Position numbers and translations under genes: made by a program
Shown: one piece after another, positions 8,936 through 19,294 of the stretch
How the letters are laid out: every line of letters starts with the position of its first letter
Position numbering within the stretch: the first letter of the stretch is position 1
The notes under the pieces: model-generated
Seen by the model: only the letters and a program-made list of their open reading frames with translations
Database searches by the model: none
What the model was told of the DNA's origin: nothing
Source of the DNA: Flavobacterium sp. ACN6
GTDB taxonomy: Bacteria > Bacteroidota > Bacteroidia > Flavobacteriales > Flavobacteriaceae
Direction of reading: 5' to 3'
Length of the DNA: 64,000 nucleotides
Assembly: GCF_002304005.1 (NCBI RefSeq)
Contig: NZ_MRCQ01000002.1
Location: 434,001 to 498,000, forward strand

Positions 8936-11900
8936 ATGAGTTTCATAAACAGTATTATTAAAGTCTTTGTAGGTGATAAATCACAGAAAGATGTCAAAGC
9001 TTTACAACCTTACTTAAACAAAATTAAAACATTCGAAACTACTTTAATGAGTCTTTCAAACGACGAATTAAGAGGGAGAACTGTATATTTTAAAGATAGA
9101 ATCAAAGAAGCTAGAGCTGATAAAGATGCTAAAATTGCTGCGCTTAAAGCGGAAGTAGAAAACATCGAAGACATTGACAAAAGAGAAGATCTTTATGATG
9201 CTATTGATTCTCTTGAAAAAGAGGCTTATGAAATTTCAGAAAAAACTTTACTGGAAATTCTTCCAGAAGCATTTTCTGTTGTTAAAGAAACAGCTCGTCG
9301 TTTTAAAGACAATTCTCATATCGAAGTGAGCGCAACTCCTAGAGACCGCGAATTTTCAGCTACAAAACCTTATATTACTATTGATGGTGACAAAGCGGTT
9401 TGGGCTAACAAATGGAATGCTGCCGGAAAAGACATTACTTGGGACATGATTCACTATGATGTTCAGTTAATTGGTGGTATGGTTTTGCACGAAGGTAAAG
9501 TTGCCGAAATGCAAACGGGTGAAGGGAAAACTTTGGTTGCTACACTACCTCTTTACTTAAATGCTTTGACAGGAAACGGTGTTCACTTAGTAACTGTAAA
9601 TGACTACTTGGCAAAACGTGATAGTACATGGAAAGCACCCTTATTCGAATTTCACGGTTTAACTGTTGATTGTATCGATAATCACCAGCCAAGTACAGAA
9701 CAAAGAAAAAAAGCATACGACGCAGATATCACTTACGGAACCAACAACGAATTTGGTTTTGACTACTTAAGAGATAACATGGCGCACTCGCCTAGCGACT
9801 TAGTACAGAGAAAACACAATTATGCAATTGTCGATGAGGTCGATTCTGTATTAATTGATGATGCTAGAACACCGCTTATTATTTCAGGACCAGTTCCACA
9901 GGGAGATCGTCATGAATTTAATGAATTGAAACCAAAAATCGAAAACTTAGTTGCACAACAACGTCAGTTAGCAAATGGTTTCTTGGCAGAAGCTAAAAAA
10001 TTAATTAAAGAAGGAAATACTAAAGAAGGTGGTTTCTTATTATTAAGAGCTTACAGAAGTTTACCTAAAAATAAAGCATTAATTAAATTTTTAAGTGAGG
10101 AAGGAATTAAACAATTACTTCAAAAAACTGAAAATCAATATATGCAGGATAACAATCGCGACATGCATAAAGTTGACGAAGCTTTGTATTTTGTGATTGA
10201 AGAAAAAAACAATCAGGTTGAATTAACAGATAATGGTATCAAATACCTTTCTGGAGATACTGATGCCGATTTCTTCGTTTTACCAGACATCGGAACAGAA
10301 ATTGCTGCTATCGAAAAGCAAAAACTGGATAAAGATTCTGAAGCTGAAGCTAAAGAAAGATTATTCCAAGATTTTGGTGTAAAAAGCGAGCGTATCCATA
10401 CTCTTACACAACTTTTAAAAGCTTACGCTTTATTTGAAAAAGATGTAGAATATGTGATCATGGACAACAAAATTATGATTGTCGATGAGCAGACAGGCCG
10501 TATCATGGATGGTCGTCGTTATTCTGACGGTTTACACCAAGCGATCGAAGCAAAAGAAAATGTAAAAATTGAAGCTGCGACACAAACTTTTGCTACTGTA
10601 ACATTACAGAATTATTTCAGAATGTACAGCAAATTAGGTGGTATGACAGGTACAGCGGTTACAGAAGCTGGCGAGTTATGGCAGATTTATAAATTGGATG
10701 TTGTTGAAATTCCAACCAACAGAGGAATTGCAAGAATTGACAAAGAAGATTATATCTACAAAACAACACGTGAAAAATTCAACGCTGTTATTGAAGACGT
10801 TACCGAATTATCAAACGCTGGAAGACCAGTATTGATTGGAACAACTTCTGTAGAGATTTCAGAATTATTAAGCCGAATGTTGAAAATGAGAGGCGTTACA
10901 CACAACGTCTTGAATGCTAAAATGCACAAACAAGAAGCACAAATTGTAGAAGAAGCTGGTAAGGCCGGAGTTGTAACTATTGCTACAAACATGGCTGGTC
11001 GTGGTACCGATATTAAATTATCTCCAGAAGTAAAAGCTGCCGGAGGTTTAGCAATCGTTGGTACAGAGCGCCATGATTCTCGTCGTGTTGACAGACAGTT
11101 ACGTGGTCGTGCAGGACGTCAGGGAGATCCAGGAAGTTCTCAATTCTATGTTTCTCTTGAGGACAACTTAATGCGTTTATTTGGTTCCGAAAGAGTTGCA
11201 AAAGTAATGGACAGAATGGGATTAAAAGAAGGTGAAGTAATTCAGCACTCTATGATGACTAAATCTATCGAACGCGCTCAGAAAAAAGTAGAAGAAAACA
11301 ACTTTGGTGTTCGTAAACGTTTATTAGAATATGATGATGTTATGAACTCACAGCGTGAAGTAGTTTACAAACGTCGCCGCCACGCTTTGTTTGGTGAGCG
11401 TTTGAAACTAGATATCGCTAATATGCTTTATGATACTTGCGAATTAATTGTAAGCAATAATAAAGTAACAAATGATTTCAAAGCATTTGATTTTGATTTA
11501 ATTCGTTATTTCGGAATTACATCTCCACTTTCAGAAGCAGATTTCTTAAAATTATCTGATATTGAAATCACAGGAAAAGTATACAAAGAAGCATTGGCAT
11601 TCTATACTGAAAAAACAGAAAGAAGCGCTAGAGAAGCTTTCCCAATTATTAAAGGAGTTTACGAGGAGCCAAATAACCACTTTGAAAGAATTGTCGTTCC
11701 GTTTACAGATGGAATCAAAACTTTAAATGTTGTTACGGACTTGAAAAAAGCTTATGATAGTGAAGGTTCTCAATTAATTGCTGATTTTGAAAAGAACATT
11801 ACGCTTTCTATCGTTGATGAAGCTTGGAAAAAACACTTACGCAAAATGGACGAATTGAAACAATCTGTTCAATTAGCTGTTCACGAGCAAAAAGATCCAT

Positions 11901-12277
11901 TGCTTATTTACAAATTAGAAGCTTTCAACTTGTTTAGAGGAATGTTAGACAACGTTAACAAAGAAGTTATTTCATTCTTATTTAAAGGTGATTTACCTGC
12001 TCAAAACGTTCCTGAAATCCACGAAGCAAGAGAAGTTCGTCCAAAAGAAAATTTACAATTAAGCAAAGACGAAATTCCAAACAGCGAAAGCATCAACCGT
12101 GAAGCTGGAGAAACGCAGCAGCGTCAAGTTACAGAAACTATCGTGAGAGATATGCCAAAAATCAATCGTAATGATACTGTAACTGTTCAAGAAGTTGCAA
12201 CTGGTAATACAGAAATAATGAAATTCAAAAAAGCAGAAACTTTAATCGCTTCTGGCGAATGGGTTCTTGTTAAATAG
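8936..12277 (+). CDS. secA: Preprotein translocase ATPase SecA
   Basis: A 1113-residue SecA, the motor that pushes unfolded precursors through SecYEG. Visible motifs are Walker A MQTGEGKT (192-199), [38 protein letters not shown] (Walker B with DEVD), [26 protein letters not shown] and the [13 protein letters not shown] helicase motif. It is about 200 residues longer than the E. coli protein because of an insertion after the ISGPVPQGD motif (about residues 325-440), a known Bacteroidota feature. The C-terminus ends in [16 protein letters not shown] and lacks the Cys-rich zinc/SecB-binding tail. Monocistronic, with a strong terminator. Confidence 0.97.
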   Translation: MSFINSIIKVFVGDKSQKDVKALQPYLNKIKTFETTLMSLSNDELRGRTVYFKDRIKEARADKDAKIAALKAEVENIEDIDKREDLYDAIDSLEKEAYEISEKTLLEILPEAFSVVKETARRFKDNSHIEVSATPRDREFSATKPYITIDGDKAVWANKWNAAGKDITWDMIHYDVQLIGGMVLHEGKVAEMQTGEGKTLVATLPLYLNALTGNGVHLVTVNDYLAKRDSTWKAPLFEFHGLTVDCIDNHQPSTEQRKKAYDADITYGTNNEFGFDYLRDNMAHSPSDLVQRKHNYAIVDEVDSVLIDDARTPLIISGPVPQGDRHEFNELKPKIENLVAQQRQLANGFLAEAKKLIKEGNTKEGGFLLLRAYRSLPKNKALIKFLSEEGIKQLLQKTENQYMQDNNRDMHKVDEALYFVIEEKNNQVELTDNGIKYLSGDTDADFFVLPDIGTEIAAIEKQKLDKDSEAEAKERLFQDFGVKSERIHTLTQLLKAYALFEKDVEYVIMDNKIMIVDEQTGRIMDGRRYSDGLHQAIEAKENVKIEAATQTFATVTLQNYFRMYSKLGGMTGTAVTEAGELWQIYKLDVVEIPTNRGIARIDKEDYIYKTTREKFNAVIEDVTELSNAGRPVLIGTTSVEISELLSRMLKMRGVTHNVLNAKMHKQEAQIVEEAGKAGVVTIATNMAGRGTDIKLSPEVKAAGGLAIVGTERHDSRRVDRQLRGRAGRQGDPGSSQFYVSLEDNLMRLFGSERVAKVMDRMGLKEGEVIQHSMMTKSIERAQKKVEENNFGVRKRLLEYDDVMNSQREVVYKRRRHALFGERLKLDIANMLYDTCELIVSNNKVTNDFKAFDFDLIRYFGITSPLSEADFLKLSDIEITGKVYKEALAFYTEKTERSAREAFPIIKGVYEEPNNHFERIVVPFTDGIKTLNVVTDLKKAYDSEGSQLIADFEKNITLSIVDEAWKKHLRKMDELKQSVQLAVHEQKDPLLIYKLEAFNLFRGMLDNVNKEVISFLFKGDLPAQNVPEIHEAREVRPKENLQLSKDEIPNSESINREAGETQQRQVTETIVRDMPKINRNDTVTVQEVATGNTEIMKFKKAETLIASGEWVLVK

Positions 12278-12469
12278 TTTTCAGTATTCAGTGACAGTTT
12301 TCAGGCTGATAGGAATTAAATATAAAACCCCGACAATTTTAAAAATTGTCGGGGTTCTTTTTTTAGCTTAGTTAGAGATTATTTATCTTTTCCAACTGTG
12401 ACTCATACTTGAGACTGAGACTGACTGAGACCGAAAACTGAAAAATGAAAACTGAGACTGAATACTGAA
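12278..12469. repeat. Inverted word repeats (CAGTTTTCAGT) flanking a terminator
   Basis: Directly after the secA stop comes TTTTCAGTATTCAGTGACAG (12278-12307). Directly before the TrmH stop comes a run of ACTGAGACTGA/GAAAACTGA words (12400-12469), roughly the reverse complement. The terminator lies between the two arms. Both arms touch stop codons. Confidence 0.7.
12326..12364. terminator. Strong terminator between secA and the TrmH gene
   Basis: AACCCCGACAATTTT (12326-12340) pairs with AAAATTGTCGGGGTT (12342-12356), a 15-bp perfect stem followed by CTTTTTTT. Confidence 0.9.
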
Positions 12470-13132
12470 CTATCTAGGATTCTCTTCGTAATATCGTGCT
12501 TCAATTCTCTTTATATCTTTAATTGAATTTTTAGCCCAAGCCAGACGTTTTTCTAGAATTTCCTCTTCTGATAAATGCCAGTCGATATCTGAATTTTGCA
12601 ATCTGTTTGTTAAATTCTGAATGATGATGGCAGCAGAAACTGAGATATTTAAACTCTCTGTAAAACCAACCATTGGAATTTTAAGAAATCCATCGGCTTT
12701 TTGAAGAATTTCTTCCGACAATCCATCTCTCTCAGTTCCAAAAAATAAGGCACTTGGTTTTGTAATATCAAAGTCTTCCAATAAGCAATCATTTTCATGA
12801 GGTGTAGTAGCGATGATTTGATAACCTTTTTCTTTTAAAGTCGAAATACAAGTAGTTACCGAATCGAACTGATTAATGTCCACCCACTTTTGAGCCCCCA
12901 TCGCAATTTCTTTGTCAATTTTTTTTCCGTAACGTTGTTCGATTACATTCAATTCCTGAATTCCAAAAACCTCACAACTTCTCATAACAGCACTTGTATT
13001 GTGCATCTGAAAAACATCTTCTACTGCAATTGTAAAATGCTTGGTACGATTTCCTAGTACTTTTAGGAATTTTTCTTTTCGGTTGTCTGTTAATATATTT
13101 TCTAAAAATGCGAGGTAATCTAAATCAATCAT
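12470..13132 (-). CDS. TrmH/SpoU family RNA 2'-O-methyltransferase
   Basis: A 220-residue SPOUT-fold methyltransferase. The three trefoil-knot motifs are present: NTSAVMRSCEVFGIQ (motif 1, Asn and Arg), LFFGTERDGLSEE (motif 2) and MVGFTESLNISVSAAI (motif 3, cofactor loop). The family methylates the ribose 2'-OH of RNA. The length and the N-terminal 'LDYLAFLENILTDNR' region resemble TrmH (tRNA Gm18), but the exact substrate cannot be read from sequence. It lies downstream of a small secreted-protein gene on the same strand. Confidence 0.87.
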   Translation of the reverse strand: MIDLDYLAFLENILTDNRKEKFLKVLGNRTKHFTIAVEDVFQMHNTSAVMRSCEVFGIQELNVIEQRYGKKIDKEIAMGAQKWVDINQFDSVTTCISTLKEKGYQIIATTPHENDCLLEDFDITKPSALFFGTERDGLSEEILQKADGFLKIPMVGFTESLNISVSAAIIIQNLTNRLQNSDIDWHLSEEEILEKRLAWAKNSIKDIKRIEARYYEENPR

Positions 13133-13190
13133 TTTAATTCTGTTTGTTGCAAAAATACATTTAAAAAGAAATATTCAGATTTCTTTACTT

Positions 13191-13571
13191 TTATTTTTTA
13201 CTAAAAATCCCATCTAAAACATCATGGAAAATGGTTTCTCCAAATGTTCTATTTTTATTTTGATCTGGAAAAATAGGTTCAGGTTCTTTATTACTCATTT
13301 CTCTCTTCAGTAATAACTGTGTATTTACAAAAGAGTAATATTTTTGTGCTTCTATTGTAGTTGATGCAAATCCAGGTTTCGGATTATAAATTGAAAATGG
13401 AGCTGGAGAATTGTAATACTTTTGAAATTGGAGCGTCAATGGTAATTCATTTGAGAATGAAAACGCAGTTAAAGATTCACCTTCTATAAATAAATTTTTA
13501 CTTTTAGAAATTGTTTGCGCAAAAAAAGAAATACTCGCTAAAAAAGATCCTATTAAAAATAACTTTTTCAT
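13191..13571 (-). CDS. Hypothetical secreted protein
   Basis: A 126-residue protein from MKKLFLIGSF (ATG at 13569-13571). A longer frame adds MFYFYQ, which would spoil the signal-peptide N-region. The signal peptide ends SFFAQ. The mature part has no cysteine and no recognised domain, with an acidic/Asn-rich stretch (EPEPIFPDQNKN) near the C-terminus. It lies 58 nt upstream of the TrmH gene in the same direction, possibly in one transcript. Function unknown. Confidence 0.5.
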   Translation of the reverse strand: MKKLFLIGSFLASISFFAQTISKSKNLFIEGESLTAFSFSNELPLTLQFQKYYNSPAPFSIYNPKPGFASTTIEAQKYYSFVNTQLLLKREMSNKEPEPIFPDQNKNRTFGETIFHDVLDGIFSKK

Positions 13572-13671
13572 TTGATAAAAATAAAACATAAAAGTAAGAA
13601 AAAACTATTTTTACAATAAAAATCAAAGTTGTATTTTGTTTTACAAAAATGCACAGAAAATAATTGGAAAC

Positions 13672-14361
13672 ATGAAAAAGAAACTTGTAGTCTTAACTGG
13701 AGCCGGAATCAGTGCAGAAAGCGGTATCAAAACATTTCGTGACAGCGACGGTTTGTGGGAAGGACATGATGTAATGGAAGTTGCAACACCTGAAGGCTGG
13801 CATAAAAATCAAGAATTAGTTTTGGATTTTTATAATAAACGCCGTCAGCAGTTAAAAGAAGTGAATCCGAATCTTGGGCATATTATTCTGGCTGAACTCG
13901 AAAAAGATTTTGATGTTCATGTTATCACTCAAAATGTGGACGATTTACACGAACGTGCCGGAAGTACAAAAGTTCTGCATTTGCATGGAGAATTATTAAA
14001 AGTTCGAAGTGTTCAAAATAAAAATCTAATTTTAGATTGGACAGAAGATTTATTTACCGGAGATTTTGATGTGAACGGAAATCAATTACGTCCTCACATT
14101 GTTTGGTTTGGCGAAGAAGTTCCAGCGTTAGAAGAAGCCATTGATATTACTGAAACAGCCGATTATTTTGCCGTAATCGGAACTTCCCTGCAGGTTTATC
14201 CAGCTGCAGGTTTAATTTCTTATGTTCCAAGTACAACTCCTGTTTTTTATATTGATCCAAAACCTATTGCAATTCCCAATCTTAGAAATAAGGTTGAAAC
14301 TATTGCCAAATTTGCTTCGGAAGGAGTTGCCGATTTAAGAGAAAAATTAAAATCAATTTAG
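13672..14361 (+). CDS. cobB: Sirtuin NAD-dependent protein deacylase (cysteine-free)
   Basis: A 229-residue sirtuin starting at MKKKLVVLTGAG; the frame also has an upstream ATG at 13636, but the family starts here. NAD-binding motifs GAGISAESGIKTFRD and TQNVDDLHERAG and the catalytic His in LHLHGEL are all present. A FYNKR segment matches the Tyr-x-x-Arg pair that class III sirtuins use for succinyl/malonyl-lysine, so desuccinylase activity is plausible. The protein has no cysteine at all, so the usual four-Cys zinc ribbon is absent; it is replaced by a short loop (KVRSVQNKNLILDW). It stands alone. Confidence 0.88.
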   Translation: MKKKLVVLTGAGISAESGIKTFRDSDGLWEGHDVMEVATPEGWHKNQELVLDFYNKRRQQLKEVNPNLGHIILAELEKDFDVHVITQNVDDLHERAGSTKVLHLHGELLKVRSVQNKNLILDWTEDLFTGDFDVNGNQLRPHIVWFGEEVPALEEAIDITETADYFAVIGTSLQVYPAAGLISYVPSTTPVFYIDPKPIAIPNLRNKVETIAKFASEGVADLREKLKSI

Positions 14362-14373
14362 AGTATAATCATT

Positions 14374-14459
14374 AAACACAAATTTCAAGAATTATCACGA
14401 ACCTTCTGCTAATCTATAAAGGCAAAAAAATTAGTGCTAATTCGTGAAATTTGTGTTTT
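14374..14459. repeat. Inverted repeat after the sirtuin gene
   Basis: AAACACAAATTTCA (14374-14387) is matched by TGAAATTTGTGTTT (14445-14458), with related words CACGAA and TTCGTG just inside. This 'ACACAAATTTCACGAA' wording recurs widely in Bacteroidota gaps. It could fold into a hairpin in the 3' UTR. Confidence 0.6.
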
Positions 14460-14517
14460 GTCTTCTTTTTAATGTATTCAATTGGATTTAGGATTACTTA
14501 AATCCGTAAATTCTGTT

Positions 14518-14525
14518 TATATTTG
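14518..14525 (+). promoter_or_regulatory. -7 promoter element of purB
   Basis: TATATTTG matches TAnnTTTG and lies 24 nt before the chosen ATG. The -33 element is not clear. Its position argues against a TTG start at 14523, which lies inside the promoter word. Confidence 0.55.
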
Positions 14526-14549
14526 CACCTTTCGAAAAACAACATAACA

Positions 14550-15896
14550 ATGACTACTCTAAACGAACTGAATGCTATATCACCAATTGACGGAAGATAT
14601 AGAAATAAAACCCAAAATTTAGCCCCTTTTTTCTCTGAAGAAGCTTTAATAAAATACCGTGTTTTGGTTGAAGTGGAATATTTTATTTCTTTATGCGAAA
14701 TTCCATTACCACAATTACAAGGTATTGATTCTGGTTTATTTGAAAGTTTAAGAAATATCTACAAAAACTTTTCGACAGAAGATGCACTTTGGATTAAAGA
14801 AACAGAAAAAGTAACTAACCACGACGTAAAAGCAGTGGAGTACTTTATAAAAGATGCTTTTGAAAAATTAGGTTTATCTCAGTACAAAGAATTCATTCAT
14901 TTCGGATTAACATCTCAAGATATTAATAATACTGCTATTCCGCTTTCTACTAAAGAAGCGTTTGAGCAAGTTTATATGCCGACTTTAATCGCCGTAATTT
15001 CTAAATTAAAAGAATTGAGCGTTGAATGGAAAGACATTCCGATGCTGGCACGTACACACGGACAGCCTGCCTCTCCTACTCGTTTGGGTAAAGAACTTTT
15101 GGTTTTTGTAGAGCGTTTAGAAGAGCAGATGCGTTTGTTATTCAATGTTCCGTTTGCTGCTAAATTTGGCGGCGCTACAGGAAACTTCAATGCACATCAT
15201 GTAGCATATCCGCAAATTGACTGGAAACAATTTGGAAATAAATTTGTTGAAACTAATCTTGGTTTACAGCATTCTTTTCCAACAACTCAAATTGAGCATT
15301 ACGATCATTTTGCTGCTTTCTTTGATGCTTTAAAAAGAATTAACACTATTATTATAGATCTAGACCGTGACATTTGGACGTATGTTTCGATGGATTATTT
15401 CAAACAAAAAATCAAAGCGGGAGAAATTGGTTCTTCTGCAATGCCGCACAAAGTAAATCCAATTGACTTTGAAAACTCTGAAGGAAATTTAGGAATTGCA
15501 AATGCTATTTTTGAACATTTGTCAGCAAAATTACCAATTTCAAGATTACAGCGCGATTTAACTGACAGTACTGTTTTACGTAATGTTGGTGTTCCGTTTG
15601 GACATACTATTATTGCTTTTGAAGCCACTTTAAAAGGTTTAAACAAATTACTTTTAAATGAAAGTAAATTTGCCGAAGATTTAGAAAGAAACTGGGCAGT
15701 TGTTGCTGAGGCTATTCAGACAATTTTACGCCGCGAAGCTTATCCAAATCCTTATGAAGCCTTAAAAGGACTTACTAGAACAAACGAAGCTATTGACAAA
15801 AATGCAATTCATAATTTTATTGCAACTTTAGAAGTTTCTGATGCTGTTAGAGCAGAATTAATGCAAATAACTCCTAGTAACTACACAGGAATTTAA
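14550..15896 (+). CDS. purB: Adenylosuccinate lyase
   Basis: A 448-residue member of the fumarase/aspartase superfamily that removes fumarate from SAICAR and from adenylosuccinate in purine synthesis. Motifs are NELNAISPIDGRY at the N-terminus, FGLTSQDINN (catalytic His/Ser region), LARTHGQPASPT (169-178 region) and the superfamily signature GSSAMPHKVNPIDFEN (about 294-309, catalytic Ser loop). The ATG at 14550 is chosen because the upstream TTG lies within the -7 promoter element. A terminator follows 25 nt after the stop. Confidence 0.95.
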   Translation: MTTLNELNAISPIDGRYRNKTQNLAPFFSEEALIKYRVLVEVEYFISLCEIPLPQLQGIDSGLFESLRNIYKNFSTEDALWIKETEKVTNHDVKAVEYFIKDAFEKLGLSQYKEFIHFGLTSQDINNTAIPLSTKEAFEQVYMPTLIAVISKLKELSVEWKDIPMLARTHGQPASPTRLGKELLVFVERLEEQMRLLFNVPFAAKFGGATGNFNAHHVAYPQIDWKQFGNKFVETNLGLQHSFPTTQIEHYDHFAAFFDALKRINTIIIDLDRDIWTYVSMDYFKQKIKAGEIGSSAMPHKVNPIDFENSEGNLGIANAIFEHLSAKLPISRLQRDLTDSTVLRNVGVPFGHTIIAFEATLKGLNKLLLNESKFAEDLERNWAVVAEAIQTILRREAYPNPYEALKGLTRTNEAIDKNAIHNFIATLEVSDAVRAELMQITPSNYTGI

Positions 15897-15920
15897 AGAA
15901 AACACCTAATATTTTACCAA

Positions 15921-15950
15921 AAAAAGCTATCTTTATCGAGATAGCTTTTT
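15921..15950 (+). terminator. Terminator after purB
   Basis: AAAAAGCTATCT (15921-15932) pairs with AGATAGCTTTTT (15939-15950), followed by more T. Confidence 0.85.
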
Positions 15951-15965
15951 TTATTTAAATCGAGA

Positions 15966-16048
15966 GTTAGCCCAGATTAAAATGAAAAGCCTTTTGAGAA
16001 AAAAGCCATATTTTTTTGCAGGTACAGAGCGACCAACGGAAGCTCCTG
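15966..16048 (+). ncRNA. Structured repeated element resembling the Flavo-1 RNA motif
   Basis: The head TTAGCCCAGATTAAAATGAA and the tail AGAGCGACCAACGGAAGCTC match a second element at 28671-28757 on the other strand, whose head reads CTAGCCCTGATAGCAATGAA and tail AAAGCGACCAGCGGAAGCTC. The conserved ends and variable A/T-rich middle suggest a folded RNA. The wording fits my memory of the Flavo-1 motif of Flavobacteria; that name is unverified. This copy ends about 85 nt before the antiporter start. A further GCTGGATCAGCTCC hairpin-like stretch lies at 16097-16110. Confidence 0.45.
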
Positions 16049-16132
16049 AAACTGCTTAAAAAATAGGCGTTTTTGAACAAAAGCTTGTAATGTAAAGCTG
16101 GATCAGCTCCTAAAAAAAATACCACTTATTAT

Positions 16133-18370
16133 ATGATTGCCTTAAATGCCGCGGCCGAAAGTACACATCACCTACAACCTTTAATTAGTGATTTGGGATT
16201 AATCCTTATGACTGCTGGAATTGCCGTTTTATTATTTAAAAAAATGAAACAGCCTCTGGTTCTAGGATACCTAATTGCAGGATTCTTAGCTGGAAACCAT
16301 TTTGATTTTTTCCCATCTATAACCGACATGAAAAGTGTTGAAGTATGGGCCGAAATCGGGGTAATCTTTTTGCTTTTTAGTTTGGGACTCGAATTCAGTT
16401 TTAAAAAACTAATGAAAGTTGGAGGAACCTCATCGATCACCGCCATAACCCAGATTTTGTTTATGACACTGATTGGGTATTGTGTCGGCCAATGGATGGG
16501 CTGGGGAAAAATGGACAGCATCTTTTTGGGTGCCACTCTTTCCATTTCTTCCACTACTATTATAATTAGAGCTTTTGACGAACTTGGGGTCAAAGGGAAA
16601 AAGTTCGTTGGAATTGTATTCGGAGCTTTAATCGTTGAAGATATTGTAGCTATTTTAATGCTTGTGCTATTATCGACAATTGCGGTCAGCGATCAGGTTT
16701 CTGGGGGTGAATTGCTTCAATCTGTTTTAAAATTGGTTTTCTTTTTAATTATATGGTTTTTAGGCGGTATTTTTATAATTCCGACAATATTTAAAAAAGC
16801 CAAACATCTTATGACAGATGAGATGCTTTTGATTATTTCATTAGCATTATGTTTAATGATGGTAATTTTTGCTGCAAATGTTGGTTTTTCACCAGCTTTA
16901 GGAGCTTTTATTATGGGTTCAATTATCGCTGAAACTACAATGGCTGAAAAAATCGAACATTTGATTCAGCCGGTAAAAGACTTATTTGGTGCTGTTTTCT
17001 TTGTATCGGTAGGAATGTTGATCAATCCGGGAACTTTAGTGACTTATGCACTTCCTGTTGCATTGATTACGCTTTTAACTATTTTCGGAAAAGCATTTAG
17101 TTCTTCTATTGGAGCCTTAATTTCTGGTCAGCCTCTTAAACAATCTGTTCAAACGGGAATGAGTCTGGCGCAAATTGGAGAGTTTTCCTTTATTATTGCG
17201 ACTCTTGGAATGACTTTAAAAGTAACCAGCGATTTCTTGTATCCAATTATTGTGGCAGTATCTGCAGTAACAACTTTTACAACTCCATTCTTAATCAAAT
17301 ATTCTGAAACATTTGCTCAATTTTTAGAATCAAAAATGCCTAAAAAATGGGTTAAAAATATTAACCGCTACAGTGTAAATGCACAAGCCATTAAGTCTGT
17401 CAGTACTTGGCAGGTGGTACTGCGTTCTTCAGTCACTCAAATTATTCTTCACACCATTATTATTGCAGCTATTATTTTACTGTCGTCCCGATTTGTAGCG
17501 CCATTAGTAGCCGATACACGTTTCGGAAATACTTTAGCTGCTTTATTAACACTAGTAATAATTGCGCCATTTTTATGGGCGCTTTCGCTTCGTCGTGTTA
17601 AAGTGGAAGAAGTAGAAATACTTTGGGAAGAGCGCAAATATCGCGGTGCACTTTTAATGCTGATTTTAATTCGAATGAGCCTTGGATTATTCTTTGTTGG
17701 ATTTCTATTGAATATTTTCTTCTCGCCTTTAGTAGCATTTGTGGCGCTGATTATTGCGATTGCCGCCTATCAAATTTTCCCTAAAAAACTGAACGAACAA
17801 TACCATAGAATCGAAAATCACTTTTTGAAAAATCTTAATGATCGTGAAAACAAAAAAATCGACAGAAGATATGCTAATCTAATGCCGTGGGATGGTCACA
17901 TGTCATTTTTTGAAATAAAAAAAGAGTCTAATTTAGTTGGTAAGACATTACAAGAATTAAAGATTCGGGAAGAATTAGGAATTAATATTGCCTATATCAA
18001 AAGAGGCGAAGTTACGATACCAATTCCAACCAAAATTGAACGTTTATTTCCTGGAGATGAAATCTGCGTAATTGGTACCGATGCTCAGATTGTTGAATTC
18101 ACTAAATTTTTAACTCAAAATGAAACTGAAGCTCCTGGAAAAGTAGAAGAAACCAATATTGTACTACGTCAGCTTGAAGTTTCTCAGGAAGAATTTATTC
18201 AGAAAAGTATCGGACAATTTAGAGCGAAAACCGACGGAATGGTTGTTGGAATAGAAAGAAACGGAAATCGTATCCTAAATCCAGAATCTAGTTTAATCTT
18301 AGAGAAAAACGATATTCTTTGGGTCGTGGGCGACAAAAAAAGAATGACTGCTTTATTGGCGGTTAAGTAA
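16133..18370 (+). CDS. CPA2 family cation:proton antiporter with two RCK-C domains
   Basis: A 745-residue membrane protein. About 12 membrane segments fill residues 15-410 (LILMTAGIAVLLF, QPLVLGYLIAGFLAGN, ISSTTIIIRAF, IVEDIVAILMLVLL, PALGAFIMGSIIAET), as in KefB/CPA2 exchangers of K+ or Na+ for H+. More membrane helices follow around 430-550. The cytoplasmic end holds two TrkA-C/RCK-C modules (about 605-660 and 680-745; each with a 'GDEICVIG' or 'KNDILWVVG' turn), which usually sense ligands. No RCK-N Rossmann domain is visible. A structured RNA-like element sits in its leader, and a word-repeat/terminator block follows it. Confidence 0.85.
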   Translation: MIALNAAAESTHHLQPLISDLGLILMTAGIAVLLFKKMKQPLVLGYLIAGFLAGNHFDFFPSITDMKSVEVWAEIGVIFLLFSLGLEFSFKKLMKVGGTSSITAITQILFMTLIGYCVGQWMGWGKMDSIFLGATLSISSTTIIIRAFDELGVKGKKFVGIVFGALIVEDIVAILMLVLLSTIAVSDQVSGGELLQSVLKLVFFLIIWFLGGIFIIPTIFKKAKHLMTDEMLLIISLALCLMMVIFAANVGFSPALGAFIMGSIIAETTMAEKIEHLIQPVKDLFGAVFFVSVGMLINPGTLVTYALPVALITLLTIFGKAFSSSIGALISGQPLKQSVQTGMSLAQIGEFSFIIATLGMTLKVTSDFLYPIIVAVSAVTTFTTPFLIKYSETFAQFLESKMPKKWVKNINRYSVNAQAIKSVSTWQVVLRSSVTQIILHTIIIAAIILLSSRFVAPLVADTRFGNTLAALLTLVIIAPFLWALSLRRVKVEEVEILWEERKYRGALLMLILIRMSLGLFFVGFLLNIFFSPLVAFVALIIAIAAYQIFPKKLNEQYHRIENHFLKNLNDRENKKIDRRYANLMPWDGHMSFFEIKKESNLVGKTLQELKIREELGINIAYIKRGEVTIPIPTKIERLFPGDEICVIGTDAQIVEFTKFLTQNETEAPGKVEETNIVLRQLEVSQEEFIQKSIGQFRAKTDGMVVGIERNGNRILNPESSLILEKNDILWVVGDKKRMTALLAVK

Positions 18371-18380
18371 GTTTTTTTTT

Positions 18381-18537
18381 TGAGGTTCAAAGGGACAGAG
18401 GTTCAAAGATGCAAAGGTTTTTCTGCGAGCATATCATTTTCTTATATAAAAAGCACTACAATTTTCAAAATGAAAATTGTAGTGCTTTTTATTTTATGAG
18501 CCTTTGAACCTCTGCCCCTTTGAGCCTTTGAACCTAA
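18381..18537. repeat. Inverted word repeats (GGTTCAAAG) flanking a terminator
   Basis: Left arm 18381-18418 is GAGGTTCAAAGG... ending ATGCAAAGG. Right arm 18501-18537 is CCTTTGAACCTCTGCCCC... ending GAACCT, roughly its reverse complement. The arms lie just inside the stop codons of the two convergent genes, with a terminator in the middle. Confidence 0.7.
18448..18490. terminator. Long perfect bidirectional terminator
   Basis: A 20-bp perfect stem, from AAAAAGCACTACAATTTTCA (18448-18467) to its complement (18471-18490), with a 3-nt loop, serving convergent genes. Confidence 0.9.
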
Positions 18538-18544
18538 AAAAAAC

Positions 18545-19183
18545 TTACTTATTTGGCTGTGGTGTCAAACGTAAATAAGGTTTAATTGGCGTATGTCCTT
18601 TTGGGAATTTCGCTGGAATGTCGCTGTCTGGAATTGCAGGTGCAATTACAACATCTTCACCGTCTTTCCAGTTTGCGGGCGTTGCAACGCTGTAATTTGC
18701 AGTCAATTGCAAACTGTCAATAACACGAAGTAATTCGTCAAAATTTCTTCCTGTCGAAGCTGGATAAGTTAAAGTCAATTTGATTTTTTTATCTGGTCCG
18801 ATCACAAAAACAGAACGAACTGTAAATTTGTCGCTCGCATTTGGATGAAGCATATCGTATAAATTCGCAACTTCTTTATTTTCATCTGCAATAATTGGAA
18901 AAGTAACTTCTGTATTTTGAGTTTCGTTAATATCTTTAATCCACTCTTTGTGTGAGTCTAAACCATCTACACTCAAAGCAATAACTTTCGTATTCCTTTT
19001 GGTAAATTCAGGAACATAGTTCGCTACAGTTCCCAATTCAGTAGTACAAACAGGAGTAAAATCTGCTGGATGCGAAAATAACACGCCCCATGAATCTCCC
19101 AACCATTCATGAAAATCAATTGGTCCCTGCGTGGTTTCTGCGTGGAAATCTGGAGCTATATCGCCTAATCTTAATGTTGACAT
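18545..19183 (-). CDS. 1-Cys peroxiredoxin (Prx6 type)
   Basis: A 212-residue thioredoxin-fold peroxidase that reduces hydrogen peroxide and organic hydroperoxides. The peroxidatic site SHPADFTPVCTTE puts the active Cys at residue 46. The 'LSVDGLDSHKEWIKDI' stretch and the long C-terminal arm (VATPANWKDGEDVVIAP...) are typical of Prx6-type enzymes, which lack a resolving Cys. Length is normal. It is a single gene with convergent repeats behind it. Confidence 0.93.
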   Translation of the reverse strand: MSTLRLGDIAPDFHAETTQGPIDFHEWLGDSWGVLFSHPADFTPVCTTELGTVANYVPEFTKRNTKVIALSVDGLDSHKEWIKDINETQNTEVTFPIIADENKEVANLYDMLHPNASDKFTVRSVFVIGPDKKIKLTLTYPASTGRNFDELLRVIDSLQLTANYSVATPANWKDGEDVVIAPAIPDSDIPAKFPKGHTPIKPYLRLTPQPNK

Positions 19184-19294
19184 AATTTCATTTTTTTAGT
19201 TCCTTTAAAATTAAATAAAAAATGCATTTAGAAAACATTCAAAACGTAAAAAAAAGTTAAAATTCTACTTTCTCGATATAATTACTATTTTAAA

